DNA of 64,000 nucleotides, taken from positions 26,076 to 90,075 of the forward strand of contig JBKDQE010000020.1 of assembly GCA_046342195.1 (NCBI GenBank), given 5' to 3'. The position numbers and the translations under genes were made by a program. Positions within the stretch are counted from its first letter, which is position 1. Each line of letters opens with the position of its first letter. This document shows positions 1-8,570 of this stretch, piece after piece. The DNA is from CANHBY01 sp046342195. Its GTDB lineage: Bacteria; Pseudomonadota; Gammaproteobacteria; Burkholderiales; Burkholderiaceae_C. The notes beneath the pieces were generated by a model. That model was not told the origin of the DNA, searched no databases, and saw nothing but the letters and a program-made list of their open reading frames with translations.

Positions 1-297
1 CCATTGGGGGCTCAACCCTGGTGCCCAAGATCTCGGCTTTTTCATTGACATCCTTGTTGATTTCATGGGTGTTTGCGTCCAAAGTAAATGATTGACAATC
101 CAAAATCAGGCCACAACGCCTGCGAGGGTTTGGTTCATCTTCCCTGAAAAGTCCGGCATGGCAATAAGTCCTGATTGTCTGAAGGCCATCACCCTTTTTG
201 GTCGTGTCCGATCAATATCTGTTCAGGAAAACGTCGGTCTTCTTAGGCCCTGAAGTGGGATGATTCATTTCAATGCCATGCCCGCTACAATCAAGCC
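1..297. other. Left-edge intergenic region, no intact gene
   Basis: No convincing gene lies here. On the minus strand a frame stays open from about position 190 down to the window edge, with ordinary-looking residues (it contains LILDCQSFTLDANTHEINK). It has no clear start, and a stop interrupts the frame upstream of it. A neighbouring frame (PEQILIGHDQKG) ends at a TGA close to where the first begins. This could be a frameshifted remnant or chance. ubiE often lies upstream of ubiJ, but it is not visible in this stretch. Confidence 0.3.
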
Positions 298-831
298 ATG
301 ACAATCCCTTTGCCTACTTGGTTTTGGCCGGCCATGGTGCCCAAACTGATCCTGGTCTTGAACCATGTGATCAGCTCCGAAGAATCCGCCATGTCCCGTT
401 TGCGGCCCCATGCGGGGCGCTATTTAAGGCTTGAGTGCCATGGGCCGGCGGGGTTTCCAGCCTGGCCCGCTGTGCTCGTCGAAATCACCCCGGCGGGTTT
501 GTTTGATACTGCGGGCCTTTCTGAAACAGCTTCCCCAGATCTTCACATCGTGATCGATGCCTCCAACCCGTTGGCGCTGGCCCTCGGGGGCTTGAAGGGC
601 GAACGGCCTCGCATGGCAGTCTCTGGAGATGCCACCTTGGCCGGTGATATTCATTGGTTAATTGAAAACCTGCGTTGGGACATTGAAGATGATCTCTCCA
701 GGCTGATCGGCCCCATGGGGGCGCATCAAGTGCTGCGTTGGGGTTCATGGTGGGCCTCAGGCTTGCGCGATGCCATCACCCGGTTGATGGCCTTGGCGGG
801 CCGCTGGTCTCCTGGCAAGCCTTCGGCCTGA
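298..831 (+). CDS. ubiJ: Ubiquinone biosynthesis accessory factor UbiJ (SCP2 domain)
   Basis: This 177-residue protein has the SCP2-like fold expected of UbiJ. A hydrophobic N-terminal helix (residues about 10-30, PKLILVLNHVISSEES) is followed by beta-rich sequence with the motif HIVIDASNPLALALGG, and then the conserved segment VSGDATLAGDIHWLIENLRWDIEDD cut short here to its core GDATLAG and WDIEDDLSRLIG. UbiJ binds lipid intermediates and, with UbiK, supports the soluble complex for late ubiquinone synthesis; that role is family knowledge. The gene is followed 6 bases later by ubiB, the usual neighbour, so the pair is very probably co-transcribed. The ATG at 298 is chosen because the SCP2 domain begins just after it and no better upstream start is visible. 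Confidence 0.85.
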   Translation: MTIPLPTWFWPAMVPKLILVLNHVISSEESAMSRLRPHAGRYLRLECHGPAGFPAWPAVLVEITPAGLFDTAGLSETASPDLHIVIDASNPLALALGGLKGERPRMAVSGDATLAGDIHWLIENLRWDIEDDLSRLIGPMGAHQVLRWGSWWASGLRDAITRLMALAGRWSPGKPSA

Positions 832-837
832 TTGTTC

Positions 838-2373
838 ATGCGCTATCTCAGTCGGCTCGGCTTCATTGCCTTTACCATGTTCAGGTTCGGCCTGGACGAA
901 TTCCTCCTGCTGTACATCAAGCAGGGCTGGTTGCGCCAATGCTTCAAAATGCTCACTTGGGGCCGGCGTCTGGCGGCCCCCCGCGGAGCGCGGCTTCGCA
1001 TGGCGCTTGAGCGCCTCGGCCCGATTTTCGTCAAATTCGGGCAAGTGCTTTCAACACGTCGTGACCTGCTGCCTCCTGATCTTGCTGACGAGCTGGCTTT
1101 GCTCCAGGATCGCGTGCCTCCCTTTTCAGGTGCCTTGGCCCGTCAGTTGATCGAAGAGGCCTTTGGTCGCTCGATTGACTCTATTTTTACGACGTTTGAA
1201 ACTGAGGCGGTCGCCAGTGCCTCCATCGCCCAGGTGCATTTTGCCACCCTCCGAAATGGGCGTGAAGTGGCGGTCAAGGTCTTGCGCCCGGGGATGCTGC
1301 CAGTGATCGATGATGACTTGGCCCTGATGCGCACCCTGGCCGCCTGGGTTGATCGCCTCTCAGACGACGGCAAGCGACTCAAACCCCGTGAGGTGGTGGC
1401 TGAATTCAGCAACCACCTGCACGATGAGCTCGACCTCGTTCGAGAGGCCGCCAATGCCGCCCAACTCAGGCGCAATATGGCCGGCTTGAACCTGGTCCTG
1501 ATTCCTGAAATGCATTGGGATTTATGCCAATCTTCGGTGATCGTGATGGATCGTATGCGAGGCGTTCCCATCAGCCAAATCAGCCGGCTCAAAGAAGCCG
1601 GAGTCGATCTTCCCCGGCTGGCCCGCGATGGAGTCACCCTTTTCTTTACCCAGGTTTTTCGTGATGGCTTTTTCCATGCCGACATGCACCCGGGCAACAT
1701 CATGATCAGCACAGAGCCCCCAACCCTCGGTCGCTACATTGCCCTGGACTTTGGCATTGTGGGCACACTCAGCGAGTTTGACAAACAATACTTGGCGCAA
1801 AATTTCATTGCCTTTTTTCGCCGCGACTACCGGCGCGTGGCTGAATTGCATGTTGAGTCAGGCTGGGTACCTCCAAGCACGCGGGTTGATGAACTGGAGG
1901 GCGCCGTCCGGGGGGTGTGTGAGCCTCACTTTGATCGCCCCCTCAAAGATATTTCCCTGGGACAGGTTCTGCTGAGGCTGTTTCAGGCTTCACGCCGTTT
2001 CAATGTATCAATTCAACCCCAACTCGTGTTGCTGCAAAAAACATTGCTGAATGTGGAGGGCCTCGGGCGCGAGCTTGACCCTGAGCTTGACCTTTGGCGC
2101 ACTGCCAAGCCCTTTTTAGAGCGCTGGATGAACGAGCAAATCGGCTGGCGCGGTTTGTGGCTTAAATGGCGCAAAGAGGCACCTCACTATGCTCAGTTAT
2201 GGCCAGAGCTCCCGCGCCTGATCCATCAGGCCCTTCAGCCGAAAGATCGCCCTGATCTGCGCCTGCTTGAAAATTTTCTGGTTCAACAAAAGCGCTGGTA
2301 TCGATGGGTTCAGCTTCTCAGCAGCCTGCTGCTTGGGGTCTTGGTGGCCGGCCTATGGCGATGGTGGCGTTAG
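838..2373 (+). CDS. ubiB: ABC1/ADCK-type atypical kinase UbiB, ubiquinone biosynthesis
   Basis: The 511-residue protein is full length for UbiB, a membrane-anchored atypical kinase-like ATPase needed for ubiquinone synthesis. It carries the family KxGQ element (VKFGQVLSTRRDLLPPDLA), the ATP-lysine strand AVKVLRPGM, the catalytic-loop segment HADMHPGNIM and the metal-binding LDFGIVG. Two C-terminal hydrophobic helices (last 25 residues, LLSSLLLGVLVAGLW) fit the known membrane anchor. The frame can be opened at a TTG at 832, but the ATG at 838 gives the standard N-terminus MRYLSRLGF. It follows ubiJ by 6 bases. A terminator-like hairpin lies about 76 bases after the stop. Confidence 0.95.
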   Translation: MRYLSRLGFIAFTMFRFGLDEFLLLYIKQGWLRQCFKMLTWGRRLAAPRGARLRMALERLGPIFVKFGQVLSTRRDLLPPDLADELALLQDRVPPFSGALARQLIEEAFGRSIDSIFTTFETEAVASASIAQVHFATLRNGREVAVKVLRPGMLPVIDDDLALMRTLAAWVDRLSDDGKRLKPREVVAEFSNHLHDELDLVREAANAAQLRRNMAGLNLVLIPEMHWDLCQSSVIVMDRMRGVPISQISRLKEAGVDLPRLARDGVTLFFTQVFRDGFFHADMHPGNIMISTEPPTLGRYIALDFGIVGTLSEFDKQYLAQNFIAFFRRDYRRVAELHVESGWVPPSTRVDELEGAVRGVCEPHFDRPLKDISLGQVLLRLFQASRRFNVSIQPQLVLLQKTLLNVEGLGRELDPELDLWRTAKPFLERWMNEQIGWRGLWLKWRKEAPHYAQLWPELPRLIHQALQPKDRPDLRLLENFLVQQKRWYRWVQLLSSLLLGVLVAGLWRWWR

Positions 2374-2449
2374 GCCAACGAAGCCATCCATTCATCGGCC
2401 TTCAAGCCCGCACACATCGGCATGCCCCTTTATACTGACAAGTGACAAG

Positions 2450-2478
2450 GCCGAGGCGGTGCTCGGCAATTTTTTTTC
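2450..2478 (+). terminator. Rho-independent terminator after ubiJ-ubiB
   Basis: A 6-bp stem GCCGAG/CTCGGC with a 6-base loop is followed directly by an uninterrupted run of T. It lies between the ubiB stop (2373) and the fmdB-like gene (2504), which fits termination of the ubi operon. The T-run is within 30 bases of the next start codon, so some read-through into the next gene is possible. Confidence 0.6.
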
Positions 2479-2503
2479 TGGTCTTTTTTTAAGGTGTTGA
2501 CAT

Positions 2504-2842
2504 ATGCCGATCTACGCTTACCGCTGTGAGTCGTGCGGCCACGCGCAAGATGTGCTGCAAAAAATCTCAGATTCCCCCTTGACCACCTGCCCGGCCTGTG
2601 GTGCTGAACAGTTCAAAAAACAGGTTACGGCAGCCGGGTTTCAACTCAAGGGAAGCGGCTGGTACGTGACTGATTTTCGAGGCGGCAGTTCTGGCGGCAA
2701 GCCCTCAGACGCCTCTTCGCCCCCCGAGCCTTCGGCTGCAGAAGCCTCATGCCCGGCGCAACCGGCTGCTGACGCCTCATGCGATGCTTGTTCGCCGTCT
2801 TCCGGGGAAGCCTCTTCAACGCCGGCTTCCTCCCATTCCTAA
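2504..2842 (+). CDS. FmdB-family zinc-ribbon protein
   Basis: A 112-residue protein whose first 60 residues are a single zinc ribbon. The paired knuckles are CESC (residues 8-11) and CPAC (residues 31-34), in the context MPIYAYRCESCGHAQDVLQ typical of the FmdB family (a putative regulatory protein family of unclear function). The remaining half is low complexity, rich in Ser, Ala, Pro and Cys (residues about 70-112), as is common in these proteins. A Shine-Dalgarno-like AAGGTG lies 6-7 bases before the ATG. It is followed 21 bases later by a DUF502 gene and then aspS, a standard betaproteobacterial order. The biochemical role is unknown. Confidence 0.85.
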   Translation: MPIYAYRCESCGHAQDVLQKISDSPLTTCPACGAEQFKKQVTAAGFQLKGSGWYVTDFRGGSSGGKPSDASSPPEPSAAEASCPAQPAADASCDACSPSSGEASSTPASSHS

Positions 2843-2863
2843 CTCCCACGCATCGAGGGCCCC

Positions 2864-3523
2864 GTGAAAAAATACCTTCTCGCCGGCTTGCTGGTCTGGC
2901 TTCCTTTGGCCGTTACTGTTTGGGTGCTGCACACCGCTTTGGGTGCCCTTGATGGCTTGTTTGCATGGCTCTTGACGGCAGGGCAGTCGGTCTTGCCTTA
3001 TTCGGTTTATGAGCAACTAGAGGCGCTCAAGGGCATCCCTGGTTTGGGTGTGCTGGCGATGATCATGGGCTTGATCATCACGGGTATTTTTGCCACCAAC
3101 ATGGTGGGCCAGTGGTGGCTGAGGCAAGGCAGCCGCGTGCTGCAAAAAATCCCTATCGTCAAGTCTATTTACCGTTCTGTCAAGCAAGTTTCCGACACCC
3201 TGTTTTCCAGCAATGGCAATGCCTTCCGCCAAGCTGTTTTGGTCGAATACCCGCGTCGGGGCTGCTGGACCATTGCTTTTGTGACGGGCCAGCCCAGTGG
3301 CGAAACGGCACAATTTTTGCGCGCCCAGCAAGATCACTTCATCAGCCTGTATGTGCCCACCACTCCCAACCCAACCTCGGGTTTTTTCCTGATGGTGCCG
3401 CGCAGTGAGGTGATTGAATTGTCCATGAGTGTCGATGCGGCGCTCAAATACATCATTTCGATGGGCGTGGTTGCCCCCGTTAATCCGGCCTTTGTAGCCG
3501 AGGCCCCTGGGCGCCCGGCCTGA
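2864..3523 (+). CDS. DUF502 family integral membrane protein
   Basis: A 219-residue membrane protein of the DUF502 family. Two transmembrane helices are visible, at residues about 4-25 (YLLAGLLVWLPLAVTVWVL) and about 60-80 (VLAMIMGLIITGIFATNMVG). A soluble domain follows, with the conserved segments IPIVKSIYRSVKQV and PNPTSGFFLMVPRSEV. Function is not established for the family. The start is a GTG at 2864 with a GAGGG just upstream; the hydrophobic N-terminus immediately following supports it. The gene lies between the FmdB-like gene and aspS, a conserved neighbourhood in Burkholderiales. Confidence 0.85.
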   Translation: MKKYLLAGLLVWLPLAVTVWVLHTALGALDGLFAWLLTAGQSVLPYSVYEQLEALKGIPGLGVLAMIMGLIITGIFATNMVGQWWLRQGSRVLQKIPIVKSIYRSVKQVSDTLFSSNGNAFRQAVLVEYPRRGCWTIAFVTGQPSGETAQFLRAQQDHFISLYVPTTPNPTSGFFLMVPRSEVIELSMSVDAALKYIISMGVVAPVNPAFVAEAPGRPA

Positions 3524-3609
3524 ATCCCGCGTGGGCTCATTCTGGCCCGAGCCTGCCCCCAAGCCCTTTGGCCCCGGCATTTTTGATTTTTGCACTTTGG
3601 AGTTCATCC

Positions 3610-5409
3610 ATGAGAACAACCTACTGTGGTTTGGTCAGTCACGCCTTGATGGGGCAAACCATTACCCTCATGGGGTGGGCGCATCGCCGCCGCGACCATG
3701 GTGGCGTCATCTTCATTGACTTGCGTGACCGCGAAGGCTTGGTCCAGGTGGTCTGTGACCCCGATCGTGCCGCCATGTTCAAAACGGCCGAAGGGGTGCG
3801 CAACGAGTTTTGCCTGAAAGTCGAAGGCACAGTGCGGGCGCGTCCCGAAGGCACTGACAACCCCCATCTCACCAGCGGCAAGGTAGAGGTGCTGTGTCAT
3901 TCTCTGGAGGTCTTGAACCCCAGCGTCACCCCCCCCTTCCAGCTTGATGACGACAACCTGTCCGAAACCACGCGGCTGACCCATCGCGTGCTCGATTTGC
4001 GTCGCCCCATGATGCAAAAAAACCTCATGCTGCGTTACCGTGCGGCCATGGAAGTGCGCAAATTCCTCGACGCTCATGGCTTCATTGACATCGAAACCCC
4101 CATGCTCACCAAGAGCACCCCGGAGGGCGCACGTGATTACCTGGTGCCCAGCCGTGTCAATGAAGGTGAATTTTTCGCCTTGCCTCAAAGCCCTCAACTT
4201 TTTAAACAATTGCTGATGGTCTCAGGCTTTGATCGTTACTACCAGATCACCAAGTGCTTCCGAGACGAAGACTTGCGCGCAGATCGTCAGCCCGAATTCA
4301 CTCAAATCGATATCGAAACCAGCTTCCTGACTGAAACCGACATTCGCAGCATGTTCGAAAACATGATTCGCAAGGTGTTCAAAACGGTGATCGGGGTTGA
4401 TTTACCTGAATACCCTGTCATGGCTTATGCCGAGGCCATGCACCGCTTCGGCTCCGACAAACCTGACCTGCGCGTCAAATTAGAGTTCACTGAACTCACC
4501 GATGTCATGAAAGATGTCGAATTCAAGGTGTTCAGCGCACCCGCCACCACCCCGGGCGGGCGAGTGGTGGCTTTGCGTGTGCCGAAAGGCGCTGATGCAG
4601 AGAATGGCCTGAGCCGCGGTGAAATTGATGCCTACACCGAATTTGTTAAAGTGTACCGGGCCAAAGGCCTGGCCTGGATCAAGGTGAATGAACTCAGCAA
4701 AGGCCGGGAGGGTTTGCAAAGCCCGATTGTCAAAAACCTGCACGACAAAGCCTTGACTGACATTCTCTCGCGCACGGGCGCCCAAAATGGCGACCTCATT
4801 TTCTTCGGCGCCGACAAAGAAAAGGTTGTCAATGATGCCATGGGGGCCTTGCGCATCAAAATCGGCCACAGTGACTTTGGCAAAGCCAATGGGTTGTTTC
4901 AAGACTGCTGGGCGCCTCTTTGGGTGGTTGATTTTCCCATGTTCGAATACGATGAAGACGCTCAGCGCTGGAATGCCGTGCATCACCCCTTCACCGCGCC
5001 AAAAGACGGCCACGAAGACTGGATGGACACCGACCCCGGACGCTGCACCGCCAAGGCCTACGACATGGTTCTCAACGGCTGGGAGCTCGGCGGCGGCTCG
5101 ATCCGCATTCACCGTGCCGATGTTCAAAGTAAAGTGTTCCGGGCCCTCAAAATCAGTGCCTCCGAAGCTCAGCTGAAATTCGGTTTCCTGCTTGACGCCT
5201 TGCAGTATGGCGCGCCCCCCCATGGCGGCCTGGCCTTCGGCCTCGATCGCCTGGTCACCCTCATGACCAAGGCCGAAAGTATTCGCGACGTCATCGCCTT
5301 CCCCAAGACCCAGCGCGCCCAGTGCCTGCTCACCCATGCCCCCAGCCCGGTCGATGACAAGCAGCTCCGCGAGCTGCACATTCGGCTGAAAAAGGCCACG
5401 GCCCAGTGA
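3610..5409 (+). CDS. aspS: Aspartyl-tRNA synthetase
   Basis: A 599-residue class IIb synthetase of normal bacterial length that charges tRNA-Asp in the cytoplasm. The N-terminal OB-fold anticodon-binding domain (residues 1-130, with GWAHRRRDHGGVIFIDLRDR) is followed by the catalytic core. Motif 2 is FRDEDLRADRQPEFTQID and motif 3 is GLAFGLDRLVTLM. A bacterial GAD insertion occupies about residues 290-420. The ATG at 3610 gives the standard N-terminus MRTTYCGLVSH and has a GGAG 7 bases upstream; the frame stays open further upstream without support. nudB follows after 52 bases. Whether it is a discriminating enzyme cannot be read from this window. Confidence 0.97.
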   Translation: MRTTYCGLVSHALMGQTITLMGWAHRRRDHGGVIFIDLRDREGLVQVVCDPDRAAMFKTAEGVRNEFCLKVEGTVRARPEGTDNPHLTSGKVEVLCHSLEVLNPSVTPPFQLDDDNLSETTRLTHRVLDLRRPMMQKNLMLRYRAAMEVRKFLDAHGFIDIETPMLTKSTPEGARDYLVPSRVNEGEFFALPQSPQLFKQLLMVSGFDRYYQITKCFRDEDLRADRQPEFTQIDIETSFLTETDIRSMFENMIRKVFKTVIGVDLPEYPVMAYAEAMHRFGSDKPDLRVKLEFTELTDVMKDVEFKVFSAPATTPGGRVVALRVPKGADAENGLSRGEIDAYTEFVKVYRAKGLAWIKVNELSKGREGLQSPIVKNLHDKALTDILSRTGAQNGDLIFFGADKEKVVNDAMGALRIKIGHSDFGKANGLFQDCWAPLWVVDFPMFEYDEDAQRWNAVHHPFTAPKDGHEDWMDTDPGRCTAKAYDMVLNGWELGGGSIRIHRADVQSKVFRALKISASEAQLKFGFLLDALQYGAPPHGGLAFGLDRLVTLMTKAESIRDVIAFPKTQRAQCLLTHAPSPVDDKQLRELHIRLKKATAQ

Positions 5410-5440
5410 GTGCCCCGCACTCACGGCATGGTGTTTTGCA

Positions 5441-5460
5441 GCGGGGCCCCGAGGCCCCGC
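5441..5460 (+). promoter_or_regulatory. Perfect GC hairpin abutting the nudB start codon
   Basis: GCGGGGCC CCGA GGCCCCGC forms an 8-bp all-GC stem with a 4-base loop ending 1 base before the ATG of nudB. It occupies the place where a ribosome binding site would be. There is no T-run, so it is not a normal terminator of aspS. It may limit nudB translation or protect an RNA end; both are inference. Confidence 0.5.
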
Positions 5461-5461
5461 C

Positions 5462-5944
5462 ATGACCCACACCAACGCCCGCCCCCCCAAAATTCCCGAG
5501 TCGGTTTTGGTGGTGGTTTACACCCCCCGGCTGGAGGTGCTGCTGCTCGAACGCGCTGATCGCCCCGGTTTTTGGCAAAGTGTGACGGGCTCCAAAGACC
5601 ACATCCATGAGCCTTTGATCCAAGTGGCCCGGCGTGAAGTGGCCGAAGAAACCGGCATTCACATCGGTTCAGCTCAGGTGCCTGAGTCGGCCCTGCAAGC
5701 CTGGAATATCACCCACACCTATGAAATTTATGCCCTCTGGCAGCACCGCTATGCTCCCGGCGTCACACACAACACCGAGCATGTTTTTGGCTTGTGTGTG
5801 CCCCCTGATGTGACAATTTCCCTCGCCCCGCGAGAGCATTTGCAGTACCGTTGGTTGCCATGGGTCGAAGCAGCTCAAGCCTGCTTTTCCCCCTCCAATG
5901 CGGAGGCCATTCGGCAACTTCCACGGTTTTCCGACACTTCATGA
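5462..5944 (+). CDS. nudB: Dihydroneopterin triphosphate diphosphatase (Nudix)
   Basis: A 160-residue Nudix hydrolase. The Nudix box GX5EX7REUXEEXGU is present at about residues 40-62 (begins GSKDHIHEP, ends REVAEETGI). The N-terminus PESVLVVVYTPRLEVLLLER and the tail LAPREHLQYRWLPWVEA match the NudB subgroup, which removes pyrophosphate from dihydroneopterin triphosphate in folate synthesis. The position after aspS is the conserved one. The ATG directly follows a perfect GC hairpin rather than a ribosome binding site. The stop overlaps the ATG of the next gene. Confidence 0.9.
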   Translation: MTHTNARPPKIPESVLVVVYTPRLEVLLLERADRPGFWQSVTGSKDHIHEPLIQVARREVAEETGIHIGSAQVPESALQAWNITHTYEIYALWQHRYAPGVTHNTEHVFGLCVPPDVTISLAPREHLQYRWLPWVEAAQACFSPSNAEAIRQLPRFSDTS

Positions 5945-6792
5945 TGTTTTTTCAATCAACGCGCTCACCCCCCTTCAATGAAGAGGTTTTGCGTGTCGCC
6001 ACTTACAATATCCATAAAGGGGTTCGTGGCTTGGGGCCTGTCAAGCGGCTCGAAATTCACAATCTGTTGTTGGGCATTGAATCCCTCGATGCCGATCTCG
6101 TGTTTCTTCAGGAAGTTCGCAGTTTTCATCATGGCCACGCCCGTGAGTTCAAACGAAGCTCTTTGGGCTGGCCAGAGCAAGGCCAGGCTGATTTTCTCGC
6201 CCCCGAGGGCTATGAGGCGGCCTACCGCACCAACGCTGTCACGCCAGAAGGTGAACACGGCAATGCCTTGCTGTCTCGCTGGCCTATGGGGGCCATTGGG
6301 CACCACGATGTCTCTGATCATCGCTTTGAGCAGCGCGGCTTGCTGTATGTGCCTGTGCACTGGGGTGGGGGGCTGGTGCATGCCATTGTGGCCCATTTGG
6401 GCCTGATGCATTCCAGTCGGGTGCGCCAAATCGAAAGAATGGCACGCTTTATCCAGAGGTGTGTACCGCCACAAGACCGCCTGTTGGTGGCGGGTGACTT
6501 CAATGACTGGGGTGAAAAGCTCGATGCCCCGATGCGCCAAATGGGGCTCATACGCGCTGAAATTCCGGGTGTGCCACCGCCTCGCACCTTCCCCTCCAAA
6601 GTGCCCATCTTCTCCCTGGACCGCATTTACGCCCGAGGCTTTCAATGCACCAGCGGGGTCGTCCCCCGTGGCCCCGCCTGGGCCCGCATGTCAGACCATT
6701 TACCCTTGGTGGTTGATCTGGAGCCTGCTCCGAAAGTCCTTGTCGGGCAAAGCCCTGGAGGTTCTGAAAGAATCATCAGGGATAACACTTAG
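5941..6792 (+). CDS. Endonuclease/exonuclease/phosphatase family protein (YbhP-like)
   Basis: A 283-residue protein with the EEP-fold metal-dependent phosphoesterase signature: RVATYNIHKGVRG near the N-terminus, LVFLQEVR (catalytic Glu), AGDFNDW and the C-terminal MSDHLPLVVDLE (catalytic Asp-His). It resembles YbhP, which in related genomes sits next to the cardiolipin synthase gene clsB; its substrate is not established. The ATG at 5941 overlaps the nudB stop by four bases, which sets the start and indicates translational coupling. No clsB follows. The sequence after the stop instead turns A+T-rich, so the operon may have been cut here. Confidence 0.85.
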   Translation: MMFFQSTRSPPFNEEVLRVATYNIHKGVRGLGPVKRLEIHNLLLGIESLDADLVFLQEVRSFHHGHAREFKRSSLGWPEQGQADFLAPEGYEAAYRTNAVTPEGEHGNALLSRWPMGAIGHHDVSDHRFEQRGLLYVPVHWGGGLVHAIVAHLGLMHSSRVRQIERMARFIQRCVPPQDRLLVAGDFNDWGEKLDAPMRQMGLIRAEIPGVPPPRTFPSKVPIFSLDRIYARGFQCTSGVVPRGPAWARMSDHLPLVVDLEPAPKVLVGQSPGGSERIIRDNT

Positions 6793-7166
6793 AAGGCCCC
6801 CCAAATATGGTCTGGACACCTTAAGAAGCAGGGCCATAAAATAGCCATCACTGAGGTTCAGTGCGTTCTGCAAAATTGCAAAACCCTTCATTGTGATCGA
6901 AGGCTTTGCCGGAGGGCGTCTGAGGCCTTGGTTTTCGGGCTTGTTTCACCGCAACAAGTTGCGGAATTCCCCTGGCAGATCACCCGTGCCAAGCAGAAAT
7001 CATTTATAAATTATTCTTGAAGGGAGACAAAGTTTTTTATAAAAATATAAATTTTTATGGTTTTAATTTTGACTTTTGTTTTTACTGAAAAAGTTTTTTC
7101 AAAAAAAAATAATAAAAATTATTTATGCAGTAATTTGTAAAATTTTATCAATCAGTTGGAGTATTT
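6793..7166. other. A+T-rich intergenic region before an orphan gene
   Basis: No gene is visible. The first 220 bases have ordinary composition. From about 7005 the sequence becomes extremely A+T-rich up to the start codon at 7167, with a T/A-only hairpin TGAAAAA/TTTTTTCA near 7087-7102. Such composition upstream of a horizontally acquired gene often marks a promoter silenced by H-NS-like proteins; that is inference. A weak TTGGAG precedes the ATG. Confidence 0.5.
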
Positions 7167-8570
7167 ATGTCGGTTAATTATACAAAAGATCCTCAAGGCG
7201 GGTTCATTGCAGAGGTTCAGATTAAGGAGGGTGTTTTTGCTCAGATAAAAACAAAAGAAAAGTTTTCGGCTCAGCAGGAGCAATCTATAGATATTATTAT
7301 AAAAGATCTAGCCAATACAACAATTACCTCCTTCGACGACTTTAATAAAAATAGGGATTTGATCAATCAGACATTTAAAGAAAATAAAGAATTTCAAGAA
7401 ATCCTCCCAGGTGTCGAGATTGCTTCTTTTTCAAAAGAACCTACTATAATTAGCCCAGCCGTAAGCCAGCCATCAAATACTTCTGTTGCACCAAATAATA
7501 CAGAGGCCAACAATAATCCAAATCAGCCCTCTGCCAATTCTGGTGAAAGTCAAACTCCTGATAATTCAACCCAAAATCCAGAAGCGACTTCATCTTCGCC
7601 GTCTCCAGAAGCAAAGGCCAATTTTAAAATCGAAGAGGCCGTTAATAAAGAAGGTAAAAAATTATATCAGGCAACTAACGGCAGCTTGTATCTTTACTTT
7701 ACATTGCCAAGTGACTCAAATTTGAGCCCGGAAAATTCAGAAAAAATTAAAATCCTTTTTAACGACGCCAAGCCAGAGACTCTGGAAGCTGAATTCAAGA
7801 AACTCAACATCGATAAGATCGCAGATATTTCTGTTCTGCCATCTCCAAAACCTGAGTTTCCAAAGGAGGCGAAAGATATCACTCCTGCAAGCGCTGAGCA
7901 GCCTCAGCAAGCCGAAACCCAAGTTCCTACGGCCCCTCCGGAGCATGGCGTTTCTGTTCGATGGAATAATAATGGATATGAGTACAGGTTTTACAACCCT
8001 GACACTAAAAATGCTGTATACGTTACCACTCAGAAAGAAATTCCACAAGACAAGGTAAATTCTATTTATTCTGGTATTCAAAAGGACATAGATTGGTCAA
8101 ATGCTCAAAGCACTGATAATACGAATAAAATTGTCGAATTCCTAAAAAGTCAGGAGGTTTCCTTAAAAGGTGACGGTGGTTTGAAATTACCTGGGAATCC
8201 TGAGTATATATTGCTGAAGACAGAGGAACCTAATTATTCTTATAAGTTGCGCGAAAGTAGCAGGGCCTCGAATTATTCTATACCGACAAGTCAGGGTGTT
8301 TTGTCGTTTTCGTATGCAGGCACTATAGAGCAAGAGGAGTTGCAAAAAATTACCAATTGGGTGAATTCAGCAGATGACAAAGTCCGTGAGAAAATTTTAA
8401 AAGATAAAAATAAAGGGCTTAGCGCGTGGGGATTTAAGGATATCAATTACGTCGCAAATTCCGTTAATAGCACTGATTTGATAACTCCTGAAAAAACTCA
8501 AACCCCTAAAACCCAAACTCGTGAAATCCAACCTCGTAAAACCGTCCCAAACATAGCCCCAAGAATGTAA
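7167..8570 (+). CDS. Orphan A+T-rich protein with a four-fold repeated module
   Basis: I do not recognise this 467-residue protein. It has no signal peptide and no membrane helix. By eye it contains four copies of a module of about 75-90 residues, roughly at residues 3-91, 152-228, 263-345 and 347-435. Each has a short strand, a second strand, then a turn and an amphipathic helix with the spacing seen in KFSAQQEQSIDIIIKDL, NLSPENSEKIKILFNDA, EIPQDKVNSIYSGIQKD and TIEQEELQKITNWVNSA, followed by a second helix. The modules are joined by Asn/Pro/Ser/Gln-rich linkers (residues 92-150 and 229-262), and a Pro/Thr-rich basic tail ends the protein (436-467). Composition is far more A+T-rich than the neighbours, which suggests acquisition. 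A secreted effector or surface-associated adaptor is possible but unsupported. A weak TTGGAG lies about 5 bases before the ATG. Confidence 0.75.
   Translation: MSVNYTKDPQGGFIAEVQIKEGVFAQIKTKEKFSAQQEQSIDIIIKDLANTTITSFDDFNKNRDLINQTFKENKEFQEILPGVEIASFSKEPTIISPAVSQPSNTSVAPNNTEANNNPNQPSANSGESQTPDNSTQNPEATSSSPSPEAKANFKIEEAVNKEGKKLYQATNGSLYLYFTLPSDSNLSPENSEKIKILFNDAKPETLEAEFKKLNIDKIADISVLPSPKPEFPKEAKDITPASAEQPQQAETQVPTAPPEHGVSVRWNNNGYEYRFYNPDTKNAVYVTTQKEIPQDKVNSIYSGIQKDIDWSNAQSTDNTNKIVEFLKSQEVSLKGDGGLKLPGNPEYILLKTEEPNYSYKLRESSRASNYSIPTSQGVLSFSYAGTIEQEELQKITNWVNSADDKVREKILKDKNKGLSAWGFKDINYVANSVNSTDLITPEKTQTPKTQTREIQPRKTVPNIAPRM

Noticed and set aside
4480..5490. A 336-codon open frame on the minus strand opposite aspS
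   Set aside because: It mirrors the codon structure of aspS, has no domain or ribosome binding site, and aspS is certain.
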